Assembly (NCBI GenBank): GCA_016795105.1
Contig: JAEUIH010000071.1
Location: 1-38,062, forward strand
Reading direction: 5' to 3'
Length of the DNA stretch: 38,062 bases
DNA from: Planctomyces sp.
GTDB taxonomy: Bacteria; Planctomycetota; Planctomycetia; Planctomycetales; Planctomycetaceae
Part shown: one piece after another, positions 5,736 to 14,673 of the stretch
How the letters are laid out: each line of letters begins with the position of its first letter
Position numbering within the stretch: the first letter of the stretch is position 1
The notes under the pieces: model-generated
Databases searched by the model: none
The model's input: only the letters and a program-made list of their open reading frames with translations
Told to the model about the DNA's origin: nothing
Made by a program: the position numbers and the translations under genes

Positions 5736-8700
5736 TCACTTTTTGGGGGGGATCAGGCGGACCGATTTGATGTCGATCAGGGCTGTGCCAGGTAGATCAG
5801 TGGCGGTGATGGTGAGTTGATTTCGGCCGGCGTGAATGTCCAGTTCACCTGCCGTCCACCGGTTGTATTGATCCCAGGTTCCGGTTCCCGGGATTCTCGC
5901 CGTCAACAAACGCTGTCCGGTTGAGAGTTTCAATTGCCCGCCAGCAGTACTGTTGTCGCAGGCGTATTCGAATTCTACTGTGTAATGCCCGGTCACTTTG
6001 GAATCAAACGTCCATACGACATAGTCATCTCGGCTTGTCCACCAGCCAATGTTTTGATGTGGAGCTTCGAAGACCAGCGACGGGCCATAGATTTCGGCTG
6101 CAGTGGCGGGTAGCTCGACGAGACCTTCACTGTTGGCGGTGACCAGGTCTGGCTGATTTCCTTCAAAGATCTTCCAGCGAATGCCGGAGTTTCGAAGAAA
6201 TTCAATCACGTCCGCAAGATCCTGAGGTGTCAGATCTTTCTCAAGCCCCTCCGGCATCAGTGATTTATTTGTTGCAACGAGCTCCTCCAGTTCGCTGCGA
6301 GTAATAATCTGTTCTTTACCATCGCTCCCGACCAGAGTAATGCTGTTTCCGGTTTCTGATCGGAGCATTCCACTGAGCGTCAATCCGTCTCGTGTCACAG
6401 CGGTGTAGCTGAGGAACTTCGCTTCAACAGCTCGGTTCGGATCGAGGATTGCGACCAGCATCGCTTCTGCCGACCGATCGCGGAGTGCCGTCAGATCAGC
6501 ACCGATTGATTTCCCGAGATCACCGACCTTGTGACAGGCGGCACATCGTTTTTCGAACACCGCACGACCTCGTCCTGCGTCCGCCGTCAGAGATGTCTGC
6601 GCACTCCGATACTCCTCCAGAACGCTCAGTCGAGTTGACGCAGGGTTCTTTCCAAACAAAAGTTCCGCCTTAGCGCGAATCTCATCTTCGCGACTCGACA
6701 AGAGCTGATCTCGTCGTGCTGAATCAATATCTGAGGGCGATACAACACCGCTTTCGATCGCCTGAAGCAAGGTCATCACCGACGCTTGGCGCTGCATTAC
6801 CTGACTCAGCATTCGATCGCGTATCCCCGGACTCATGGATCTCCAGCGTTCGAATAGCTGGGTGAGTTCTTCGGATCCGGCAACCCGTGAAAGTGCTTCT
6901 GCGGCGGCAAACTGGATTTCCACCGGGGTTTCCAGTGACAGCAGATTCAACAATGCAGCTCGGTCGTCCGGTTCGAGTACATCGTGGGTCGCGGAGAACC
7001 GAACTGCTGCTGTTCGCAGTTCAGCATCAGCATTCGGATCGATGGCGATCCTTATGCTGTCTTTCTGAAGTTCAGTGAGCAACAGTTTGATTTCCTGATT
7101 TTCGCGAATGGCGGTGTCGATGCCTTCGAATTTTCGGATTCCAGCCAGCATGCCGGCAGTCCTGTCCCATGCCGCTGGCTGACCGACCACTTCGGGAGCC
7201 CGCAGTGATTTCAAAAGCCCATGCAGCGGTCCGGCAACCGCGCTTCCGTGACCCATTGCAGCGGCCTGAGGAATCAGAAGTTCGAAGGCACTCAACGCTG
7301 CTGCGTCACTGGAGTGTTCCGAAACAGTTGCCAGCATTTCTGAGACATTGTGTTGATTCACGGACGACATCACGGCCGCGCGGATCCACGGTTCGTCGAT
7401 CGAGCGCAGCAGGACCTGAGCAAGAATCGTCCCCGCCGCAGGATCCCATGATTCCCCGAGTGACATCGAAACCTGAAAGACGAAGTCTGAATCCGAACTC
7501 TCCACAACCGACTTTAGTCCATCAGGGATTGGATACTCGGGAGAACCCAGGTAACGCTCCAGCAGTTGCGCGGCGCAACATCGGACTTCTGAATGAGCGT
7601 CGGAGAGACGGTCTTCAAGCAGGGAGATGAAGGATTCGTGGTCTTCGGTCAATTCTGCAACGGTCCACAGGCACTGCACTCTCACAGCGGCAAGAGGATG
7701 ACGTTTGGCCAGTTCACTGAGGGCTGGTACGGTCGATTGTGCCCGGCGATGAATCAACAGTCGCTGAGCAGTATCCCTCCACCAACCATTCGGACTTTGA
7801 ATCCTCGCAACCAGTTCATCAACAGAGACTTTTGTCGAAGGAACGGAGAACCATGACCGCAATTCCTCTTCCTGATCAGTGCCACAGCAGGAAGAGTTTT
7901 GAACGAGTCGATAGATGCGTCCCTGATTATGTCCCGCCTGCAGGTCCATTTTGCGCTGGTACTCCGGCGGGATCCACTCCGGATGCTCAATCACCTGTCG
8001 ATACATATCCGCGACATACAGACCACCATCCGGCCCTGTGCGAATCATTGTGGGGCGAAACCAGTTGTCGGTTGATGACAAAACTTCTGAGTCCGCTTCC
8101 GATTCAGAGCGGCGTCCATGATAGACAATGCCATCTTTCTTCATCACCAGCCGAGACACTAAGTTGTGGACGGGTTCGCTGGTGAATGCACTTCCGGAGA
8201 AATCATCGCCAAGGCAGTTGTCTCGATAAATCATCGTGCTGCATGCGGATGTGAAGCGGTTTGCCGACTGAAAGTCATTAAAACGAGCCTGAGTCTTACT
8301 TGCTGGAAACACGGGCGCAGCGCCCGGCATGAACGACACTTCGGCCCGCGCAGACCCAACCGCAGCATGAGGGTTTCTTTGAAGGTAGCGGTCTTCGATG
8401 ACATATTGCCAAATTGGGTTTGAGTTGTTGTTACCAAACCAGTGTCCGAAGTCATCACGTTCGCGACCAAACTGCGTTTGTCCGCTGATCGCCTGAATCT
8501 CGCCGGTATCAGGGTTCAGCCGCAGGTCCCGTCCTCGAATGGAAACCAACTCGGATTTTCCGGTGTCACCTGTAGACGTCTCATCAGTTGCGTTGTCGCC
8601 GTTAGAAGTTTTCTGAACGCCGGCAATCCGCCGGACCTCGCCACCACTATCCCCATTCGCCAGATACAGCCAGCCATCCAGTCCCCAGCGAAGCCCGTTA

Positions 8701-11700
8701 ACGCGATGCTGCTGATTGCCTTCAACAAAACCGGTGCACAGCACCTTCTGTTCATCGGCTCGCAGATCGCCGTCTCGATCAACCGCATAGATGACATCGG
8801 GAGCGGCCGTGATGATTACACCATCTCGCCAGAACGCGATTCCGTTTGGGAAATTCAGTCCCTGAAGAAACGTCGTCGCAGAATCGAAACGGCCGTCTCC
8901 GTCTTTATCCTCGAGAACCTGGACTCGGCCGCCCGTTTTTCCTTCTTCGGCATTTGCCCCGTTTGGATAGTCCCCCATTTCCACAACCCATAAGCGTCCC
9001 TGAGGGTCCCAGTCAAAGGCAACCGGGTCATGAATGAGGGGCTCTGAGGCGACCAGTTCCAGACGCAGCGACGGATGAGTCTTAAACGTCTTCAATGCAT
9101 CTTCAACGGTCTTCGGGGCCGGAAAATCCTGCTGGAGTGACTCCGAATAGAAATCATGCGGCATCAGTTTCTGAACAGTATCGCAAATGATGTCCTCAGC
9201 TTCAGGAGCGAGACGAGTTGGGCGACCATAATAGATCATCGACGAATCGACTTCATAGCCTCCTTCTCTCAACAGACGCTTCGAAGCAATGTAGCAGGGA
9301 ACGTCATTGCTGTAGGCATTGATCCAAAGTCGTGATCCATCAAACATGCTGTTCAGTCGAATCGAATAGTCCACAACGACTTCGCCACCAAGAAATACCA
9401 TCGCCAGATCGTCGCCGAACGACCACGTCTGCACCGGGTATTCAGGAATCGTTGTCGGAACACTTTCGCCTCGATTCAGCATCTCGAGAAACCTGCGGGC
9501 ATGAACACCGTGAGCACCGGGCTGCTGAGCACGTTGCTCCCATTCTTCCGTCGAAGGCAGCGGACCAAGTGGAAGGTCGACACGCATCATGCGGCAGGTT
9601 GCCCGAGGATCGATACGCCTCGGGGCAGCACCGTTGGCTTCGGCACCGCCTGGCTTGACCGTAAATCGTCCGATCCCCATGTTCCATAACATCACTGTGA
9701 CTTCGTCAGCCACGCGTTTGCCATGCTGGACTGCAAGTTCATGAGTTCCACGGGGAGAAGGATTTGCATCGGCTCCACAACCAATGGCAATCAATGCGAC
9801 ACAACCTGGATAGGTCTTCTCAATCTCCTGGGAGGCGATACCTGGCCAGTCAGGACAGATCTGGTTGAATTCGCCGGTTTCTGTTGTGGCGTGACACGCG
9901 TAGTTTGCAAACACAGACACCAGGTCGCCATTGGCTTTGGTCGCAAACAGCATTGGGAACTGTTTATCGGTTGGGCCATCCGGAACTTCTCCGAAGCCTG
10001 CCCATTGTCCATTCTGCAGACTTCTGCGGTTCATTGCGAAGTTCAGGGACGATGTCGCAAAATGAAGGTAACCAGGACTTCTGGCCGCTACGGCTTTCGC
10101 CACGACTTCCACAATATTCTCGGTCAGTTCTGCTTCATAACGTTTCAGTCGTTCGAGTTGATCTGCAGGAAGATCCGTGAGGATCAAAGGCGCAAAATCA
10201 GTCAGCCACGGCCCGGAGTGCGTGTGTGTTGACGACAATGCGAATCGTTCTCGTCGAATTCCGAATCGGTCTGCCAGTCGCTGATGCACAGCTTCGACAA
10301 TCGACATTGGAACGGCACAATTGTCGACCGTAACAAGAACGGTCAGCGGCACATCTGCGATGACCGGAACTGAGGGATCATGGGAATCGGCGGGAAGTCC
10401 TCCGAAGACGAGACAGCGTGCATGAAGCGGTCGAGCAACCCCTTCGGATTCCTTCGTTCTGTTTCCATAACCGGTGAGTCGTACCGGGAACAAAGGAGTG
10501 ATATCAATTGAAGCCGCTCCGACGGGAATCGGTGGAAGTTGCTCGGCTTCGAGTCGGTCAGATCGCTTCTCAAGCAAGGCTTGCACAGGGACTCGACGAA
10601 TCAGGTCCGGAAGTGACGATGTAAGTTCGTTCTGGACGCACAGGTATCCGTCGCGAAAGAAGTAGCCCGTGTGGCGACTATTCGTATCGACGACGTCAAC
10701 GGCCGATGTGAGGGGCGTCTGAGTTGAAGCTTCCCGCTCGTAGAACACGGTATCTGTCCAGCCCGACTGCTGCTGATTCCACAGCCAGATTCCGCGTCCA
10801 CCGGTTCTCGCATCACCGTAAATCACATCCAGACAATGATCGCCGTTCAAATCCTGCAGGTCCCACGCTTGAGACGCCTGCCCCAGTGTTTTATCCGGCT
10901 GCGATTCAACTGGCGGCAACCATGCAAGCTGCAGACCGGAATCTCGTAGAACAAAAGTCCCTTCCTGCAGATTCACTTCGCCGAGAACGATGCCTGTTCT
11001 GGAAAGGAGACTGGTGACCGCCAGGAGGCTGTATTCATTCAGAAACTCATCGTTACCATCTCCGTCCACGTCCCTCCATTGAGGATTTCCGACCAACAAT
11101 GGCCAGTTTCCGGATGAAAAATCGCGTGGAGATTCAACTTTGATGGAGAGATTTCGCCATTCGTTCCCACGGAACACTGCGAACTCAATACGTCCCGGCC
11201 ATACTGGGGGCGAATTCGGATCGAGTTCCTCACGAACTGGCCAGACACAGATTGTCTCATGATTGACTCTGCCAAATGTCGGTAACGAAGGCTGTAAGCC
11301 CCATTGTTCACCAGGACCATCAAAGCTGCATGGGAACGATGTTTCATGCCACTGAGTGTTTGACGGATCCCAGACCCGAGTCCACTGATCTCCTTTTCTT
11401 CCGGACACGACGTCCATAAAACCATCCAGGTTGACATCGAGGATTCGGAACGATGACAGAGATTCATCGGCCTCAAGAATTCGTCTTCCCTTCAGCAGAT
11501 TGTCGTTCAGTCGATCGGCCGCTTCACGGAACGTCAGGAACTTCACCTTCGATCCATGTTTTGCGACCGCGTGATCAATCAGTTCGACAATCTGTTCGGC
11601 CTTGATCCAGCCATGTGGATGGAACACGAGATTGAACACGCCCTTTTGGTGAACCGTCAAATCAAGGGCCACTTTCCAGTCATCAACTGTTCGCTGCTGG

Positions 11701-12629
11701 TTAACACCCTGCAGATGCTGAGCCGACCAGTCGCTGGGAGCGACACACGGAAACTGCCAACAGGATCCATTGATCAGGTAAGGCCATGGATAGTTGGTAA
11801 TCGTGTTTACGAAATTGTCGTGAACATTGTTCCCGAATTTATTGCTGCGAGGCAGGTACCTAAGAAATCGATCTTTTCCATCGGCATCGAGGACCAGTTC
11901 TCGGGGAAGCTCCGGGTTTGCCGATGTGAAGAAGTTGAAGACCGATGAATCGATCTGCAGCCGATGTCCATCCGGCGATTGCTGCTTAAAGATCTCTGAG
12001 AAAAATCGTGGGCTTACTGTGTTGAGTGAGTCGCAGCACGGCGTACGAAAAGCAACCGGAAAGTTGCCTGGAATCTTTGCCATCTGATCGACGCATCGCT
12101 GATAAGTGGCGGCGGCTCGGTCAAAGTCACCTCCCTGAAGAAGTGGGCAGGGATGATCGGCCGTATGGCACTCGATACTCAACCCTTCGGCGAGCCAGCT
12201 CTGAAGCTGAGCATCCTCGGGGTTGATCTGATTTGTCATGATGCTGACCGGTGCTCGGCCGTCAATTTGTTTCAGACGATTCAGAATCGGCCGCAGGTAT
12301 TGTTCATACTTTGCAGGATCCCGCATGTCATCGATGGCAAAGACTACAACCGCTTCAACACCGGGTTCGCCAATCCACTGAGGAGTCGTCAGCGCAGCCG
12401 TCTGGTGATCCGGGTACCATGGGTTCGGGTCGTCAATGGCCACCCCGGTCCCTCCCATACGGCGTTCTGATGGTTGCTGCCCTGTCACGGCTGGATCGGT
12501 CACGGCTGGATCGGTTGCACGGACATCAGGACTTCCTGACAACACCAGAGCAGCGACCGCGATCAGATACAGGATGTCGCGGTGGGGCTTTACGAGGGAA
12601 GCAACCAGACATGCGAGGGAGAAAACCAT
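5736..12629 (-). CDS. Giant secreted multidomain PVC-type heme protein (deacetylase, FG-GAP, ceramidase-like, propeller, HEAT, CxxCH)
   Basis: The frame is open to 12866, but the ATG at 12629 is followed by a hydrophobic signal-like segment (LYLIAVAALVLSGS), so 2297 residues are proposed. Domains in order: a polysaccharide-deacetylase-like fold (about 80-370; AIDDM, ECHTADH); FG-GAP/VCBS-type calcium motifs (about 400-680; DVNLDGFMDVV, DVDGDGNDEF, DLNGDHCLDV); a neutral-ceramidase-like domain (about 700-1150; SSTHTHSGP, YACHAT); a PVC propeller dehydrogenase-like domain (about 1178-1590; DKDGDGRFD); HEAT-like repeats (about 1590-1960); a cytochrome c domain with CAACH (about 2025), proposed to bind heme covalently; and a C-terminal carbohydrate-binding-like beta domain. 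It probably acts in the periplasm on complex glycans or glycolipids; the substrate is unknown. Confidence 0.85.
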   Translation of the reverse strand: MVFSLACLVASLVKPHRDILYLIAVAALVLSGSPDVRATDPAVTDPAVTGQQPSERRMGGTGVAIDDPNPWYPDHQTAALTTPQWIGEPGVEAVVVFAIDDMRDPAKYEQYLRPILNRLKQIDGRAPVSIMTNQINPEDAQLQSWLAEGLSIECHTADHPCPLLQGGDFDRAAATYQRCVDQMAKIPGNFPVAFRTPCCDSLNTVSPRFFSEIFKQQSPDGHRLQIDSSVFNFFTSANPELPRELVLDADGKDRFLRYLPRSNKFGNNVHDNFVNTITNYPWPYLINGSCWQFPCVAPSDWSAQHLQGVNQQRTVDDWKVALDLTVHQKGVFNLVFHPHGWIKAEQIVELIDHAVAKHGSKVKFLTFREAADRLNDNLLKGRRILEADESLSSFRILDVNLDGFMDVVSGRKGDQWTRVWDPSNTQWHETSFPCSFDGPGEQWGLQPSLPTFGRVNHETICVWPVREELDPNSPPVWPGRIEFAVFRGNEWRNLSIKVESPRDFSSGNWPLLVGNPQWRDVDGDGNDEFLNEYSLLAVTSLLSRTGIVLGEVNLQEGTFVLRDSGLQLAWLPPVESQPDKTLGQASQAWDLQDLNGDHCLDVIYGDARTGGRGIWLWNQQQSGWTDTVFYEREASTQTPLTSAVDVVDTNSRHTGYFFRDGYLCVQNELTSSLPDLIRRVPVQALLEKRSDRLEAEQLPPIPVGAASIDITPLFPVRLTGYGNRTKESEGVARPLHARCLVFGGLPADSHDPSVPVIADVPLTVLVTVDNCAVPMSIVEAVHQRLADRFGIRRERFALSSTHTHSGPWLTDFAPLILTDLPADQLERLKRYEAELTENIVEVVAKAVAARSPGYLHFATSSLNFAMNRRSLQNGQWAGFGEVPDGPTDKQFPMLFATKANGDLVSVFANYACHATTETGEFNQICPDWPGIASQEIEKTYPGCVALIAIGCGADANPSPRGTHELAVQHGKRVADEVTVMLWNMGIGRFTVKPGGAEANGAAPRRIDPRATCRMMRVDLPLGPLPSTEEWEQRAQQPGAHGVHARRFLEMLNRGESVPTTIPEYPVQTWSFGDDLAMVFLGGEVVVDYSIRLNSMFDGSRLWINAYSNDVPCYIASKRLLREGGYEVDSSMIYYGRPTRLAPEAEDIICDTVQKLMPHDFYSESLQQDFPAPKTVEDALKTFKTHPSLRLELVASEPLIHDPVAFDWDPQGRLWVVEMGDYPNGANAEEGKTGGRVQVLEDKDGDGRFDSATTFLQGLNFPNGIAFWRDGVIITAAPDVIYAVDRDGDLRADEQKVLCTGFVEGNQQHRVNGLRWGLDGWLYLANGDSGGEVRRIAGVQKTSNGDNATDETSTGDTGKSELVSIRGRDLRLNPDTGEIQAISGQTQFGRERDDFGHWFGNNNSNPIWQYVIEDRYLQRNPHAAVGSARAEVSFMPGAAPVFPASKTQARFNDFQSANRFTSACSTMIYRDNCLGDDFSGSAFTSEPVHNLVSRLVMKKDGIVYHGRRSESEADSEVLSSTDNWFRPTMIRTGPDGGLYVADMYRQVIEHPEWIPPEYQRKMDLQAGHNQGRIYRLVQNSSCCGTDQEEELRSWFSVPSTKVSVDELVARIQSPNGWWRDTAQRLLIHRRAQSTVPALSELAKRHPLAAVRVQCLWTVAELTEDHESFISLLEDRLSDAHSEVRCCAAQLLERYLGSPEYPIPDGLKSVVESSDSDFVFQVSMSLGESWDPAAGTILAQVLLRSIDEPWIRAAVMSSVNQHNVSEMLATVSEHSSDAAALSAFELLIPQAAAMGHGSAVAGPLHGLLKSLRAPEVVGQPAAWDRTAGMLAGIRKFEGIDTAIRENQEIKLLLTELQKDSIRIAIDPNADAELRTAAVRFSATHDVLEPDDRAALLNLLSLETPVEIQFAAAEALSRVAGSEELTQLFERWRSMSPGIRDRMLSQVMQRQASVMTLLQAIESGVVSPSDIDSARRDQLLSSREDEIRAKAELLFGKNPASTRLSVLEEYRSAQTSLTADAGRGRAVFEKRCAACHKVGDLGKSIGADLTALRDRSAEAMLVAILDPNRAVEAKFLSYTAVTRDGLTLSGMLRSETGNSITLVGSDGKEQIITRSELEELVATNKSLMPEGLEKDLTPQDLADVIEFLRNSGIRWKIFEGNQPDLVTANSEGLVELPATAAEIYGPSLVFEAPHQNIGWWTSRDDYVVWTFDSKVTGHYTVEFEYACDNSTAGGQLKLSTGQRLLTARIPGTGTWDQYNRWTAGELDIHAGRNQLTITATDLPGTALIDIKSVRLIPPKK

Positions 12630-12938
12630 AGAGTGGTTCCCGGATGCGGTGATGATTTGGGAGGGGATCTGTTTTACAGGGATTTGCTCAAGCCGACTGT
12701 GACAGTCAAGCTGCCACAAATCTGTGGGTAAGTTGCCGCGAATCTGACAGCAATGATACGAAATCCGCTGCCGCTTGGCACGCGACTCAGCAATCGACTG
12801 GAGACGGTGCTTCGGATTTGTTGCGTGAAGGCAACACCGGGAAATGCAGAAACTCCGATGACACATCTTGTGACGGGTCCGAAGGTTTGCAATAACGCGA
12901 CTGGGAACTGAACGGCTGGTTGCTCGGTGTGGGCCGTT
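12630..12938. other. Upstream region of the giant gene, no supported gene
   Basis: The minus-strand frame of the giant gene stays open through 12630-12866, but the encoded N-terminus is rich in Cys, His and Gln and has no signal-peptide character, so it is treated as 5' leader. I see no other gene here. The promoter was not identified with confidence. Confidence 0.5.
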
Positions 12939-13198
12939 GCGGACGGCACATGGAATGTGCCTGCTACTGTAGCAGGCAGACTCCGTCTGCCGTCCGCCAT
13001 CGCCCAGTTACGAACCACTGAAAAACCAAACAGGAATCGAAGGCAGAGCGAAGCGGACGGCACATGGAATGTGCCTGCTACTGTAGCAGGCAGACTCCGT
13101 CTGCCGTCCGCCATCGCCCAGTTACGAACCACTGAAGAACCAACCAGCAATCACTGGCAGAGCGAAGCGGACGGCACATGGAATGTGCCTGCTACTTT
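12939..13198. repeat. 114-base palindromic tandem repeat, 2.3 copies
   Basis: Copies start at 12941, 13055 and 13169, exactly 114 bases apart; the third is cut after 30 bases. Each unit carries the palindrome GGACGGCA...TGCCTGCTACTG / TAGCAGGCAGA...TGCCGTCC, so it folds into a long hairpin. The units differ by a few bases in the spacer (AAACAGGAATCGAAGG against AACCAGCAATCACTGG). The spacer is not unique as in a CRISPR, it is largely conserved. Confidence 0.9.
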
Positions 13199-13215
13199 TT
13201 TAATAGAGATTTGAT

Positions 13216-13872
13216 ATGGCTGTGGAATCACGCGAATCGTGGACGGAAAGTGAATTGTGTTATGCGGCATTTCGTGCGGCATTTCTGACGACACTGGACT
13301 CGATGCTCAGGGACTTCCTTCAGCCGGAAGGGGCCTCCAACGGGCAGAATGGGTTCCTTGATCGGATTCCACTTCTGACGTCTTCAGCGCCCCATGTTCA
13401 GTTGGACTGTCTGTTTAGTACTTGGCGAAAGATCCAGGATCAAAGCGAGCTACTGACGACGCTGGACTGTTGCGTCTATCATGCTGCGATGGACACACTG
13501 GCGGAGTTGAGCCTTTCGACGGAGTGCCAGACCCTGAAGCTTGCCTGGCGGGGGCCTCAGCCGATTCGAACAGGGATCACGCACTGGCTGTATTCGCAGG
13601 TTCGCTGCCTGCAGGTTGGGATGTCCTGGGAATCCTGGCGAGCGACACCGGGAATGCTGAGTCCATCGGTGCAGTATCAGTTTGTGACGCGAATGCCGGG
13701 AGACTCACTGGACCACGACAATGAGCTGTCGGCCGTGGGGCTTCTTTTGGAGGTTGTGGGACGTTGGAAGGTAAACGAGAGAATCCTGAGAAACTCTGAC
13801 GGTTTGCTGACGGACAACGAGCAGGGAATGATCCGGGCCTTTTTTGAAGAACATCCGGGCCTTTTGGGTTAA
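13216..13872 (+). CDS. Hypothetical protein
   Basis: A 218-residue soluble protein I do not recognise. It is helical, rich in Trp and Leu, and has neither signal peptide nor membrane segment (FRAAFLTTLDSMLRDFL near the N-terminus, RAFFEEHPGLL at the C-terminus). ATG at 13216 lies 14 bases after the T-run that ends the tandem repeat, with TAGAGATTTGAT as a weak ribosome site. The stop TAA lies in GGGTTAAGAAACCC, a small hairpin. It is likely transcribed with the next gene 104 bases on. Confidence 0.7.
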   Translation: MAVESRESWTESELCYAAFRAAFLTTLDSMLRDFLQPEGASNGQNGFLDRIPLLTSSAPHVQLDCLFSTWRKIQDQSELLTTLDCCVYHAAMDTLAELSLSTECQTLKLAWRGPQPIRTGITHWLYSQVRCLQVGMSWESWRATPGMLSPSVQYQFVTRMPGDSLDHDNELSAVGLLLEVVGRWKVNERILRNSDGLLTDNEQGMIRAFFEEHPGLLG

Positions 13873-13975
13873 GAAACCCTGCTCAATGGCTTATTATACC
13901 GGGTTAGAGAAATGCCTCCCAATTTTGGGCAGGCTGAAGTGAAAGCGGCTTTGCGAAGAAGGATACCCGAGGGCA

Positions 13976-14518
13976 ATGGCGAAGAAAAAAGCGACTCGAA
14001 AAGCATCTCGCGGGGATTCCGGTCCTGCGAAGACTTCCGCCGCTCGGAAAAAGGTTGCAAAGAAAGTTGTGCGGAAAAAGCCTGAATCCAAAGCATCTGG
14101 AGGCTCGAGTCGCAAACCCGCTGCACCTGCAGTGGTGGCTGCTCCTGCCCCTGTGGCTCCGGCCCCGCGTAAGAAAGGTGTCCGCAAAGCAACGCTGACA
14201 ACGGGAATTCGGGCCAAGAAGCCGGTCCGAAAGCTCGGCAGATCTCGAATTCCGGTTGACGCCCCCCTGGATGTCGTGTTTCAAAACGATTCGCAGGCCC
14301 GCGAAGCCTTCGTATTTCTTGGAATTCACACCATCCGAGAGCTGGAAGCATTTCACCCGGACGACCTGGTGATGCGGCTTACGAGCCCTGCAAAGCAGAC
14401 CGTAGGCAGAATTCGCAAGATTTTAGCAATGAACAACAGGTGCCTTGAAGGTGACGAATCATTCGCACTTGAGCTCCAGGAACGACTCAGCCAAAGCCAT
14501 ATGAATCTCGGACACTAA
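13976..14518 (+). CDS. Histone-H1-like basic tail fused to a helix-hairpin-helix-like domain
   Basis: A 180-residue protein. Residues 1-90 are Lys/Ala/Pro-rich and low in complexity (AKKKATRKASRG, KKVAKKVVRKK, PAAPAVVAAPAPVAPAPRKK), resembling bacterial histone H1-like tails. Residues 105-155 form a compact domain (FVFLGIHTIRELEAFHPDDLV, then SPAKQTVGRIRKIL) that resembles the helix-hairpin-helix of the RNA polymerase alpha C-terminal domain or DUF4332-type proteins. A nucleoid or DNA-binding role is inferred from this composition. The start has GAGGGC nine bases upstream. The role in transcription or chromosome packing is not known. Confidence 0.72.
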   Translation: MAKKKATRKASRGDSGPAKTSAARKKVAKKVVRKKPESKASGGSSRKPAAPAVVAAPAPVAPAPRKKGVRKATLTTGIRAKKPVRKLGRSRIPVDAPLDVVFQNDSQAREAFVFLGIHTIRELEAFHPDDLVMRLTSPAKQTVGRIRKILAMNNRCLEGDESFALELQERLSQSHMNLGH

Positions 14519-14673
14519 GTCAGGTTTCGCAGATTCCTGTTTTCGTGGCCCACGTTTGGCTTTTTTCAGCAAATCCCATTCAACATTGTTCGAACAGGTT
14601 ATCATTCGAACAGTAGTTGCAGAGTCCTGGGGTCAACCATGATTCTTTGGAGGTTGCTGGAAACGAGCACTTG

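Noticed and set aside
12939-13198. CRISPR array
   Set aside because: The period is 114 bases, the units include their spacers, the spacers are conserved between copies and no cas gene is near.
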